Part shown: positions 7,749-15,057 of the stretch, one piece after another | Numbering within the stretch: the stretch's first letter is position 1 | Layout: the number at the start of each line of letters is the position of its first letter | Assembly: GCA_947490625.1 (NCBI GenBank) | Contig: CANLHC010000005.1 | Location: 1 to 20,642, forward strand | Length of the DNA stretch: 20,642 nucleotides | Direction of reading: 5' to 3' | DNA from: Candidatus Nanopelagicaceae bacterium | GTDB taxonomy: Bacteria; Actinomycetota; Actinomycetes; Nanopelagicales; Nanopelagicaceae | Position numbers and translations under genes: made by a program | The notes under the pieces: model-generated | What the model was told of the DNA's origin: nothing | The model's input: only the letters and a program-made list of their open reading frames with translations | Databases searched by the model: none

Positions 7749-8666
7749 ATGAGTGAATTTCGTTCGGGCTTCGTAGCCATTGTTGGCCGCCCGAATACTG
7801 GTAAATCCACTCTCATCAATGCCCTTGTTGGTTCAAAGATTGCGATTACTTCTCCGCATCCCAACACGACCCGTCACGCAATTCGCGGACTTATCAATGG
7901 TGATGATTTCCAGGCGGTGCTAGTTGATACTCCAGGAATACATAAACCAAAGACTCTTCTTGGCCATCGCCTTAATGCCGTTGTTAGCGAAAGCCTTGAC
8001 TCTGTCGACATCATTGTGATGTGTCTACCAGCAGATGAGACATCTGGGGCTGGGGATGTTTTCCTAGCACAAGAGATCGCTAAATATCCGCGTGCCAAGA
8101 AGTTTGCACTCGTGACAAAGACGGATCTTGTTTCGAAGAAGAATATTGCGGCACGTCTGCTTGGTATCAATGAACTTGCTGTGGGATTTACGTGGAATGA
8201 AATCGTTCCGATTTCAGCAGCCATTCACGATCAGATCGATCTACTAGCAACTCTGATTTCAAAGAATTTACCGGCAGGGCCAGCCTTTTATCCCACCGAT
8301 ATGAAGAGCGATCAGAACATTGAACAGCTGATCTGTGAGCTGGTTCGTGAGGCTGCGCTACGAGATGCACGAGAAGAACTTCCTCACTCAATTATGGTTA
8401 CCATAGATGAGATGTCAGAACGAGAAGAAAAAGGCTCACGCCCCTTCTTTGATATCCATGCAACGATCCATGTCGAGCGAGATTCACAGACAGGTATCTT
8501 GCTAGGACATCAAGGTCAGCAGTTAAAAGATATTGGTATGCGCGCACGGGCAGATATCGAACGCGAGCTCGGGGCACGAATTTTTCTTGGCCTGCATGTC
8601 AAAGTTTCAAAGGAATGGCAGCGCGATCCCAAGTTACTTGAAAGACTAGGTTTTTCTGAGAAGTAA
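7749..8666 (+). CDS. era: GTPase Era
   Basis: Era is an essential GTPase that binds the 3' end of 16S rRNA during 30S maturation. The 305-aa product contains G1 GRPNTGKS (13-20), the switch TT at 40-41, G3 DTPG (60-63), G4 TKTD (123-126) and G5 SA (156-157). A C-terminal KH domain has GHQGQQLKDIGMRARADIE from about 253. The ATG at 7749 has GGGAG about nine bases upstream. It follows dprA by 29 bp. In many actinobacteria era instead follows ybeY and a CBS-domain gene, so this placement is a rearranged or condensed order. The stop lies 3 bp from the convergent EamA stop. Confidence 0.97.
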   Translation: MSEFRSGFVAIVGRPNTGKSTLINALVGSKIAITSPHPNTTRHAIRGLINGDDFQAVLVDTPGIHKPKTLLGHRLNAVVSESLDSVDIIVMCLPADETSGAGDVFLAQEIAKYPRAKKFALVTKTDLVSKKNIAARLLGINELAVGFTWNEIVPISAAIHDQIDLLATLISKNLPAGPAFYPTDMKSDQNIEQLICELVREAALRDAREELPHSIMVTIDEMSEREEKGSRPFFDIHATIHVERDSQTGILLGHQGQQLKDIGMRARADIERELGARIFLGLHVKVSKEWQRDPKLLERLGFSEK

Positions 8667-8669
8667 GTT

Positions 8670-9542
8670 TTAAACCTTTTCGCGGCGATTAACCAGGTAC
8701 GAACCGATCATTACAAGCGGTAGTCCCACTCGAATTCCAATCGTGAGTTCTTCATTGAGAATAATGACACCCAAGATCACGGCTATTGCAGTATTCCAAT
8801 AAGTGACAACCGATGCGCGGGTTGGTCCAATCTCCTCAATCAGGGTAAAGAAGATGGCAAATGCGATTCCCGTCGAGAAGACTCCGAGTGCGATTACTGA
8901 GAGCGTAGCTTCTGTAGCAATCGCGCGATCAGGCCAAAACGCAATAGCCAATGGCAGATAGAAAATCGCCGTTATTCCCATAGCAACAGCGTTGATCGCA
9001 ATCCCAGAGACGTCTGGAAGTTTTTCGCGAATCATGATGATGGCATAGGCATAGGCAAAGGCTGCGACGAGGACCATAAATATTGAGAGGGAGTCTGAGG
9101 ATCCGGTAATGCTTTCGATTCCAACAATGAAAACAACTCCGACGAAACCAATGCCAATCCCCATGAGACGATTAAAGCGAAGCGCATCTTTATCGCCCTG
9201 AAAGTATGTGATGAGCGTTGACCAAATAGGTACTGATGCAATCAGAAGTCCGGCTAAGCCTGAAGAAATCTTCTGCTCAGCGGTTCCGATGAGAAGCCAT
9301 GGGATCACCATCTCGAGGAGAGCATAGAACGCTACATATTTGATCCCCTTGAGTGCTGCAAAAATAGATTTATCGCGTAGCGCGAGCGGGATAAGAATCA
9401 GCGCGCCAATAAACACACGCCCGAAGACAACAATTACTGGTGGATATCCGTTTGTTTCATCAACGGCTACCTTGATAAAGAGATATGGGACCCCCCATAC
9501 GATGCCAACCAGGGCGAAGATCAGAGCGCTCTTGCGTGACAT
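8670..9542 (-). CDS. EamA/DMT-superfamily transporter
   Basis: This is a membrane permease of the drug/metabolite transporter superfamily; the substrate is unknown. The 290-aa product has about ten hydrophobic segments in two EamA repeats. It starts with SALIFALVGIVWGVPYLFIKVAVDE, the usual first-helix pattern with W and P, and the second repeat runs from about residue 150 to GLPLVMIGSYLVNRREKV at the end. The ATG at 9542 has AGAGGA with a 7-nt spacer, a normal ribosome site. An inverted repeat AGTTG-GG-CAACT at 9557-9568 sits 15 bp before the start and could be an operator. It lies downstream of xylB on the same strand, separated by 95 bp. A second EamA gene occurs at 15054. Confidence 0.88.
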   Translation of the reverse strand: MSRKSALIFALVGIVWGVPYLFIKVAVDETNGYPPVIVVFGRVFIGALILIPLALRDKSIFAALKGIKYVAFYALLEMVIPWLLIGTAEQKISSGLAGLLIASVPIWSTLITYFQGDKDALRFNRLMGIGIGFVGVVFIVGIESITGSSDSLSIFMVLVAAFAYAYAIIMIREKLPDVSGIAINAVAMGITAIFYLPLAIAFWPDRAIATEATLSVIALGVFSTGIAFAIFFTLIEEIGPTRASVVTYWNTAIAVILGVIILNEELTIGIRVGLPLVMIGSYLVNRREKV

Positions 9543-9556
9543 TGTTGAATCCTCTT

Positions 9557-9568
9557 AGTTGGGCAACT
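9557..9568. promoter_or_regulatory. Short inverted repeat in the xylB-EamA gap
   Basis: AGTTG and CAACT are separated by GG. The element lies 15 bp upstream of the EamA start within the 95-bp gap 9543-9637. The rest of the gap holds only a weak TGATA/TATCA repeat at 9596-9613 with no T-run, so no convincing terminator for xylB was found. Confidence 0.25.
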
Positions 9569-9637
9569 GCATAAAGAGCACGCTGCGGTAGTGGCTGATA
9601 CTAGTACCTATCAACACTTCAGATGGTGGAGTGAAAA

Positions 9638-11044
9638 TCACCAGTTAACTGTTGCATCGCGCAGAATTCGATATTGTTCAAGAACATTCGGTGTTGCTTC
9701 AGCCTCAATCAGTGTGGCTTTGCCTAGATTCCAGATGGGCGCAGAAGGTCTTCCTTGAAGTGCCCACGCTGCCTGACGTGCGGCACCATCGGCGACATAT
9801 TCTCCAGCAGGTGGAATCAGAACAGGTCGACCAAAGAGTGCGGATGCAATATGTCCTACTGCTGGATTCTTTGCCGCTCCACCAATAATCAGAATTCTTT
9901 TCACATCAACGCCGAGATCAATCAATGATTGCACTGCATCGGCCAACCCTGCCAACATTCCTTCAATCATGGCGCGTGCAATATCTGCCGGATTTGAATT
10001 AGTGAGAGTCATTCCAGAAAACACACCTGTGGCGCTAGGGCGATTTGGTGTGCGCTCACCTTCAAAGTATGGAAGGAGAGAGAGTCCATGAGCACCGGGT
10101 ACCGTCGAAAGCGCTAGCGCGCCAACTTCATCGTGAGTTTTACCAAGAATTGAAGTTGCTGCATCAAAGATTCTAGCTGCGTTAAGTGTGCAGACAAGAG
10201 GTAAGAATCGACCGGTCGCATCTGCAAACCCAGCCACTGCTCCACTGGCATCATGCGTTGGAGTTGTGGAGACTGCGAAGGCAGTCCCGCTAGTACCGAG
10301 TGAAATAACAACGTCTCCGGGTTCGGCCTGCACCCCAAGTGCTGCTGCCGCATTATCTCCAGCGCCTGCAGCCAATGGAATTCCTTGACTGGTTGTGCCA
10401 GCAAATACTGACGGCTCTGCGATTCTTGGCAAGAGAATTTCTCGATCAGATAAAAGTGCGCGGGCGAGAATATCTCGGCGGTATGTAGAAGTTGTTGGAT
10501 CAAAATATCCGGTGCCAGAAGCATCGCTTCGATCTGTAAATAGCTGAGAAAAATCTCTTCCACCCTGCAGCTGCCACGATAACCAATCGTGGGGGAGCGC
10601 GATTGCATGAACTCGATCAGCGTTCGACTTTTCATTCTCAGCCATCCAGCGAATCTTTGAGGCGGTAAATGATGCAACAAGAACTGAACCAACTGCTTGT
10701 GCCATCGACTCCGGGCCACCAACTTCTGAATTGAGAGATTCTGCCTGCACTGCAGATCGCGTATCGTTCCAAAGAAGTGCGGGGCGAATCACTTGGCCTG
10801 ATTCATCCAGTGCGACCATTCCATGTTGTTGTCCGCCGATTGATATAGCAGCGACATCGTCAATACCACCCGCATCTTTTACCGCGATATCAAAAGCATT
10901 CTTCCAATGGAGTGGATCAACTTCGGTTCCATCAGGATGCGCAGCTCGCCCCTGACGTACTAACTCACCTGTTTCTGCCTTACGAATGACGATTTTTACA
11001 GATTGGGTCGAGGAATCTACGCCTGCGACGATTTGATTGGCCAT
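9638..11044 (-). CDS. xylB: Xylulokinase (FGGY family)
   Basis: This kinase phosphorylates D-xylulose to xylulose 5-phosphate, feeding the pentose phosphate pathway. The 468-aa length fits. FGGY motifs are present: N-terminal phosphate-binding VAGVDSSTQSVKIVI, AISIGGQQHGMVALD, LLWNDTRS, the catalytic Asp in AAGAGDNAAAALG (D230), SLGTSGTAF (phosphate 2 loop) and IIGGAAKNPAVGHIASALFGRPV (adenosine site). The GGQQHG and LWNDTR pattern is that of xylulokinases rather than glycerol or gluconate kinases. No xylose isomerase or transporter is adjacent, so the sugar source is unclear. The ATG at 11044 lacks a Shine-Dalgarno sequence; TAGCCT six bases upstream and a 12-bp palindrome suggest a regulated leaderless promoter. 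Confidence 0.9.
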   Translation of the reverse strand: MANQIVAGVDSSTQSVKIVIRKAETGELVRQGRAAHPDGTEVDPLHWKNAFDIAVKDAGGIDDVAAISIGGQQHGMVALDESGQVIRPALLWNDTRSAVQAESLNSEVGGPESMAQAVGSVLVASFTASKIRWMAENEKSNADRVHAIALPHDWLSWQLQGGRDFSQLFTDRSDASGTGYFDPTTSTYRRDILARALLSDREILLPRIAEPSVFAGTTSQGIPLAAGAGDNAAAALGVQAEPGDVVISLGTSGTAFAVSTTPTHDASGAVAGFADATGRFLPLVCTLNAARIFDAATSILGKTHDEVGALALSTVPGAHGLSLLPYFEGERTPNRPSATGVFSGMTLTNSNPADIARAMIEGMLAGLADAVQSLIDLGVDVKRILIIGGAAKNPAVGHIASALFGRPVLIPPAGEYVADGAARQAAWALQGRPSAPIWNLGKATLIEAEATPNVLEQYRILRDATVNW

Positions 11045-11050
11045 GAGGCA

Positions 11051-11056
11051 AGGCTA
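11051..11056 (-). promoter_or_regulatory. Candidate -10 box of xylB (leaderless)
   Basis: TAGCCT on the minus strand fits TANNNT and ends 6 nt before the xylB ATG. A 17-bp spacer would place the -35 at 11074-11079, which overlaps the palindrome at 11067-11078. Confidence 0.4.
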
Positions 11057-11066
11057 GACTGTGCAC

Positions 11067-11078
11067 GTCAACGTTGAC
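11067..11078. promoter_or_regulatory. 12-bp perfect palindrome, candidate operator between xylB and pfkA
   Basis: GTCAACGTTGAC is a perfect dyad in the 85-bp gap between the divergent xylB and pfkA genes. It covers the region between the proposed -35 and -10 of xylB, which is a typical repressor position. It also carries TTGAC on both strands and could itself supply -35 elements. No regulator gene is adjacent. Confidence 0.35.
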
Positions 11079-11086
11079 CACTCTTT

Positions 11087-11102
11087 GGCTTAGCAATAAG
11101 CC
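11087..11102 (+). other. Hairpin with GNRA tetraloop upstream of pfkA
   Basis: GGCTTA-GCAA-TAAGCC forms a 6-bp stem closed by a GCAA (GNRA) tetraloop, followed by GGTTTTTA. It lies 27 bp upstream of the pfkA ATG and before its GGAG site, so it may be in the 5' untranslated RNA or overlap the promoter. It looks terminator-like, but no plus-strand gene precedes it. Confidence 0.35.
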
Positions 11103-11129
11103 GGTTTTTAACTCTTGGAGTAAAAGTAA

Positions 11130-12155
11130 ATGCGTATTGGTGTACTTACAGGCGGTGGCGATTGCCCAGGACTTAACGCAGTTATTCGCGCGGTGGTCAG
11201 AAAAGGCGTCAAGGAATATGGCCACGAGTTTGTTGGCTTTAGAGATGGCTGGAAAGGCCCATTGGAAAATTACACAATGGAGCTTACGTTGGAAACAACG
11301 CGTGGCATTTTGCCTCGAGGCGGCACGATCCTTGGCACTTCACGGACCAATCCATTTAAGATTGAAAACGGCATCGAGCGAATCAAGACAAACCTGGCAG
11401 ATCAAGGTGTTGATGCACTCATAGCAATTGGTGGAGAAGACACTCTTGGCGTTGCGACAAAGCTTCACGCACTTGGGGTCAAAGTGATCGGTGTACCAAA
11501 GACAATTGATAATGATCTCAATAACACCGACTACACATTTGGATTTGATACCGCAGTCAATGTTGCAGTGGAAGCAATTGACCGACTTCATACCACCGCC
11601 GAGTCACATCACCGCGCACTTATTGTGGAAGTGATGGGGCGCCATGCTGGTTGGATCGCACTTCACGCCGGAATTGCCGGAGGTGCTTCATGCATTCTGA
11701 TTCCAGAGCTCAAGTTCTCAGTCGATAAGGTCTGTGAATGGGTTGAGTCTCGCTTTAAATCTTCGTATGCACCAATTATTGTTATTGCAGAAGGTGCGAT
11801 TCCTCAAGATGGCGACATGATGATCAAAGATGGCGAACTCGATGCCTTTGGCCATGTAAAGCTAGCGGGAATCGGTGAATGGCTGGCAGTGCAGATCGAA
11901 GCGAAGACTGGCAAAGAAGCGCGCACATCTGTGCTTGGTCACATTCAGCGAGGCGGCACTCCGACCGCATTCGACCGCGTACTTGCCACCCGTTTCGGAT
12001 TACAGGCAATCACCGCCGCATCCGAAGGGGATTGGGGCAAGATGGTCGCACTTCACGGGACCGATATAGTCCGCGTACCCCTTGCAACAGCCACCGAACA
12101 ACTCAAGACAGTTCCACTCGAGCGATATAAAGAGTCTGAAATCTTCTTCGGCTAA
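11130..12155 (+). CDS. pfkA: 6-phosphofructokinase, probably pyrophosphate-dependent
   Basis: This enzyme interconverts fructose 6-phosphate and fructose 1,6-bisphosphate in glycolysis. The 341-aa product has the family motifs VLTGGGDCPGLNAVIR, GGTILGTSRTNPF, PKTIDNDL, EVMGRHAGWIALHAG and LGHIQRGG. Two residues that set the phosphoryl donor are of the PPi type. GGEDT (101-105) has Asp104 where ATP enzymes have Gly, and PKTIDND has Lys124 where E. coli PfkA has Gly. From memory, the same GGEDTLGVA motif occurs in the PPi-dependent enzyme of Amycolatopsis methanolica, while Streptomyces ATP enzymes read GGEGT. A GGAG site (11117-11120) precedes the ATG by nine bases. DAHP synthase follows after 42 bp. 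Confidence 0.94.
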   Translation: MRIGVLTGGGDCPGLNAVIRAVVRKGVKEYGHEFVGFRDGWKGPLENYTMELTLETTRGILPRGGTILGTSRTNPFKIENGIERIKTNLADQGVDALIAIGGEDTLGVATKLHALGVKVIGVPKTIDNDLNNTDYTFGFDTAVNVAVEAIDRLHTTAESHHRALIVEVMGRHAGWIALHAGIAGGASCILIPELKFSVDKVCEWVESRFKSSYAPIIVIAEGAIPQDGDMMIKDGELDAFGHVKLAGIGEWLAVQIEAKTGKEARTSVLGHIQRGGTPTAFDRVLATRFGLQAITAASEGDWGKMVALHGTDIVRVPLATATEQLKTVPLERYKESEIFFG

Positions 12156-12184
12156 TTCTTATACAAGATCTCCCCCCGACCTTC

Positions 12185-12190
12185 TATCCT
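12185..12190 (+). promoter_or_regulatory. Candidate -10 box of the DAHP synthase gene (leaderless)
   Basis: TATCCT fits TANNNT and ends 7 nt before the ATG at 12198, in the 42-bp gap after pfkA. A short AGGA (12192-12195) lies too close to the first ATG but 5 nt from the second (12201), so both leaderless and Shine-Dalgarno initiation are possible. Confidence 0.4.
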
Positions 12191-12197
12191 TAGGACC

Positions 12198-13544
12198 ATG
12201 ATGACCTCACTTGACTCGCTCTTTGATGAAAGCCTTGTGGCTGCCCAACAACCGCAATGGCCGGGAGGAAGAGACGGTGCGCCGGTACAGGCAGCTGTCA
12301 CAAAATTAAAATCTCTTCCGCCGCTCGTCTTTGCTGGTGAGTGCGATGATCTCAAGGCGAAGATTGCACAAGCTGCTAGCGGAAATGCTTTTTGGCTGCA
12401 GGGTGGAGATTGCGCCGAAACATTTGCGGCTGCAACGGCTGACTCAATTCGCAATAGAATCAAGACGATTCTTCAGATGGCTGCTGTTTTGCAGTACTAC
12501 TCGAGCATTCCTGTCGTAAAGGTCGGTCGCATGGCTGGGCAATTTGCTAAGCCACGATCAAATGATTTTGAAACACGTGGGGAAGTTACTCTTCCCGCCT
12601 ATCGTGGTGATGCTGTTAATGATCTGGAATTTACTGAAAGTGCGCGCACACCTAATCCGCAGCGACTTGTAGATGTCTACAACACATCAGCAGCAACCTT
12701 GAACCTAGTTCGTGCATTTACTCAAGGTGGATTCGCTGATCTTCGACGTGTACACGAGTGGAATAAAGGGTTTATCCGTGACTCCAGCGTGGGTGATCGC
12801 TATGACGCCATGGCAAAAGAGATTGACCGTGCTCTGAGCTTTATGAAATCTGCAGGAGTAGATCCTGAATCATTTAAGAGCGTAGATTTTTACTCAAGTC
12901 ACGAAGCGCTCATTCTTGAATATGAGAAGTCACTCACCCGCATTGATTCCCGTACTGGAAATCCTTATGACGTTTCAGCGCACTTCCTCTGGATTGGTGA
13001 GCGAACTCGTCAATTAGATGGCGCTCATGTGGATTTTGCGTCAAAGATTACAAATCCAATTGGAGTCAAACTTGGTCCAAAATCGACCGTTGATGATGCA
13101 CTTCGACTTATCGATCGCCTTGATCCCAATCGCGAACCAGGTCGCTTAACATTTATCACGCGTATGGGTGCTGGAAAGATTCGCGAATCACTTCCAGCTC
13201 TTGTAGATGGTGTTACGAAGTCGGGTGCTCAAGTTCTCTGGGTCTGCGATCCGATGCACGGAAACACATTTGAAACTGCAACAGGCTATAAAACTCGCCA
13301 ATTCGATGATGTGATGGATGAAGTCAAGGGATTCTTTGAGGTTCATAAATCGCTAGGAACCCACCCGGGCGGCATCCATATCGAACTTACCGGTGATGAC
13401 GTTACAGAATGTCTTGGCGGAGGAGAAAAGATTTCCGAATCAGACCTAGCCTCCCGTTATGAAAGCGCATGCGATCCACGCCTGAATCACTCTCAGTCAC
13501 TCGAACTGGCATTCCTTGTAGCTGAAATGCTGCGTGATCGTTAA
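12198..13544 (+). CDS. Class II 3-deoxy-7-phosphoheptulonate synthase
   Basis: DAHP synthase condenses phosphoenolpyruvate and erythrose 4-phosphate, the first step of the shikimate pathway to aromatic amino acids. This is the class II (plant/mycobacterial) type, 448 aa. Metal ligands are visible: C72 in LQGGDCAE, H354 in DPMHGNT, E396 in GGIHIELTG and D426 in ACDPRLN. Other signatures are VVKVGRMAGQFAKPRS, SSHEALILEYE and FITRMGAGKIR. Starts at 12198 and 12201 are equally possible. I recall a class II DAHP synthase gene near a PknL-type kinase gene in mycobacteria and Streptomyces, which matches the pknL gene further along this window. The alkyltransferase gene follows directly after the stop. 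Confidence 0.96.
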   Translation: MMTSLDSLFDESLVAAQQPQWPGGRDGAPVQAAVTKLKSLPPLVFAGECDDLKAKIAQAASGNAFWLQGGDCAETFAAATADSIRNRIKTILQMAAVLQYYSSIPVVKVGRMAGQFAKPRSNDFETRGEVTLPAYRGDAVNDLEFTESARTPNPQRLVDVYNTSAATLNLVRAFTQGGFADLRRVHEWNKGFIRDSSVGDRYDAMAKEIDRALSFMKSAGVDPESFKSVDFYSSHEALILEYEKSLTRIDSRTGNPYDVSAHFLWIGERTRQLDGAHVDFASKITNPIGVKLGPKSTVDDALRLIDRLDPNREPGRLTFITRMGAGKIRESLPALVDGVTKSGAQVLWVCDPMHGNTFETATGYKTRQFDDVMDEVKGFFEVHKSLGTHPGGIHIELTGDDVTECLGGGEKISESDLASRYESACDPRLNHSQSLELAFLVAEMLRDR

Positions 13545-13550
13545 CGATCA
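13535..13550. promoter_or_regulatory. 16-bp perfect palindrome over the DAHP synthase stop
   Basis: TGATCGTTAACGATCA is a perfect dyad that contains the DAHP synthase TAA and ends 4 bp before the ATG of the alkyltransferase gene. It could be an operator, or the coincidence of a GATCG-ending gene with its complement. Codons for the last residues (Arg) force part of it. Confidence 0.4.
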
Positions 13551-13554
13551 AGGT

Positions 13555-14049
13555 ATGTCGCTGCAGATTGCATCACTCAAGACCCCCATCGGGAGATTAA
13601 ATCTGATCGCTGATGGTGAGGTTCTTCTTGGCGCTAATTTCTCCTCGATCAAAGCGCTGAAAGAAAGCGTGGATCAGAGTTACCTAGGGTCTGAATTTAA
13701 ATCGGTGAAAAAGCTTCCAGGCATCTCACCGCTTATCGATAATTATTTCGCGGGGGATATCACTGCGTTGAATGCAATCAAGGTAAGCCAGCCCGGGGGA
13801 GAGTTTTCACAGGCTGCCTGGAAATCAATGAGAAAAGTTCGCGTCGGTACAGTTATTTCGTACTCGCAATTAGCCGAGAAGGCAGGAAGTCCTAAGGCAG
13901 TACGTGCAGCTGGCAGCGCATGCGCTAAGAATGCAATTGTCCTGGTTGTGCCATGCCACCGAATCGTTAAAACTGGCGGAGATTTAGGTAACTATGCCTA
14001 CGGAGTAAATAAGAAATTGTGGCTCTTACGCCACGAGGGACTTCAATAA
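13555..14049 (+). CDS. ogt: Methylated-DNA-[protein]-cysteine S-methyltransferase
   Basis: This suicide repair enzyme moves the alkyl group from O6-alkylguanine to its own Cys. From the ATG at 13555 the product is 164 aa. The active-site motif is VVPCHRIV with C134. The DNA-binding helix contains the usual Arg finger region (SPKAVRAAGSACAKN), and GGDLGNYAYGVNKKLWLLRHEG forms the C-terminus. The N-terminal part is the short variable domain. A GTG at 13534 would overlap the DAHP synthase ORF by 11 bp and add seven residues; MSLQIASLKTPIGRL looks the more natural start. The 3' end overlaps the convergent ltaE ORF by 24 bp. Confidence 0.93.
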   Translation: MSLQIASLKTPIGRLNLIADGEVLLGANFSSIKALKESVDQSYLGSEFKSVKKLPGISPLIDNYFAGDITALNAIKVSQPGGEFSQAAWKSMRKVRVGTVISYSQLAEKAGSPKAVRAAGSACAKNAIVLVVPCHRIVKTGGDLGNYAYGVNKKLWLLRHEGLQ

Positions 14050-15057
14050 AATTTCAATTGCCTGATCGCATTGCGCGTCATCAAAATCTCGATGAGTGAC
14101 AAGTCGTGCAAAATGAGGACCAAGTGCGCCGATAAGTAGTCCTTTGCCCTTGGTGCGATCGGCAAGTTCGGCCGCAGTAATTCCTAAATTTTTGAGATTT
14201 AACCCGACAATATTTGTATGTACTGTCATTGGATCGACCAGGGAAGAATCAATGGATGCGATGGCAGTAGCGAGTGATTTTGCGCGACGATGATCATGAG
14301 CAAGATCTTGCAGATGGTGGGTTACTGCGTAATCTGCGGCGGCTGCGAGAATTCCTACCTGTCGCATCCCTGCGCCGTAACGCTTGCGCCATACACGCGC
14401 TGAGTCGATTCGATCTCTCGTTGATAACGCCATAGAGCCGATGGGAGCGCCTAATCCTTTTGAGAAGCAGACACTGATCGTGTCGGCATATTTGCCGTAT
14501 TCGGCCAGTGATACACCGCTTGCAATATGGGCATTCCAAATGCGAGCACCATCAAGATGAATTGCTATCCCGCGGCTCTGCGCACCTTCATAGAGCTCTT
14601 TGATTCTTTCGATTGGTTGAACAGTGCCGCCACCGAAGTTATGTGTATTCTCAATTGCAATGGCAGCAGTCGACACGAGGTAGGGACCCGCGTGAGGTGT
14701 TGCAATATCGAGCGGTTGATCTGGATGCAGTAAGCCAAAAGGTGCTTGCCATGTTCGTGTGGTGATCCCAGAAAATGTCGCAGCCGCCCCTAGCTCTGCT
14801 CGCACAACATGAGAATTGACCTCTGCCAGAATCTCTTGCCCTGGTTGCACAAGGCTGCGCATCATTAATTGATTTGCTAGAGATCCTGTGGGTGTAAAAA
14901 GTCCGGCTTCTTTTCCGAAGAGCGCAGCGACTCTTTCTTCAAGAGCGTTCACCGTAGGATCATCGCCGTAGACATCATCGCCTACTCGAGCAGCTGCTAT
15001 GACTTCACGCATCGGATCCGATGGAGCAGTGACTGTATCTGAACGTAGATCAATCAT
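14026..15057 (-). CDS. ltaE: Low-specificity L-threonine aldolase
   Basis: This PLP enzyme splits L-threonine or L-allo-threonine to glycine and acetaldehyde. The 343-aa product begins IDLRSDTVTAPSDPMR, the family's hallmark. It contains GDDVYGDDPTVNALE, the Asp that pairs with the PLP ring in IHLDGARIWNA (D169), and the PLP Lys in CFSKGLGAPIGS (K200). The ATG at 15057 overlaps the stop of the upstream EamA gene by 4 bp, so the two are coupled. That suggests, as inference only, that the transporter moves an amino acid or related compound. Its last 24 bp overlap the convergent ogt gene. Confidence 0.94.
   Translation of the reverse strand: MIDLRSDTVTAPSDPMREVIAAARVGDDVYGDDPTVNALEERVAALFGKEAGLFTPTGSLANQLMMRSLVQPGQEILAEVNSHVVRAELGAAATFSGITTRTWQAPFGLLHPDQPLDIATPHAGPYLVSTAAIAIENTHNFGGGTVQPIERIKELYEGAQSRGIAIHLDGARIWNAHIASGVSLAEYGKYADTISVCFSKGLGAPIGSMALSTRDRIDSARVWRKRYGAGMRQVGILAAAADYAVTHHLQDLAHDHRRAKSLATAIASIDSSLVDPMTVHTNIVGLNLKNLGITAAELADRTKGKGLLIGALGPHFARLVTHRDFDDAQCDQAIEILLKSLVA

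Noticed and set aside
10114..10722. 202-codon open frame on the minus strand within xylB
   Set aside because: It is a shifted frame of the clear xylulokinase gene, with Gln/Leu-rich composition and no recognisable domain.
11087..11110. Hairpin before pfkA as an ordinary terminator
   Set aside because: No plus-strand gene precedes it, and on the minus strand it lies upstream of xylB with no T-run in that direction.
13534..13554. GTG at 13534 as start of the alkyltransferase
   Set aside because: It would overlap the DAHP synthase gene and add seven residues; the ATG at 13555 gives a more natural start. The choice is not certain.
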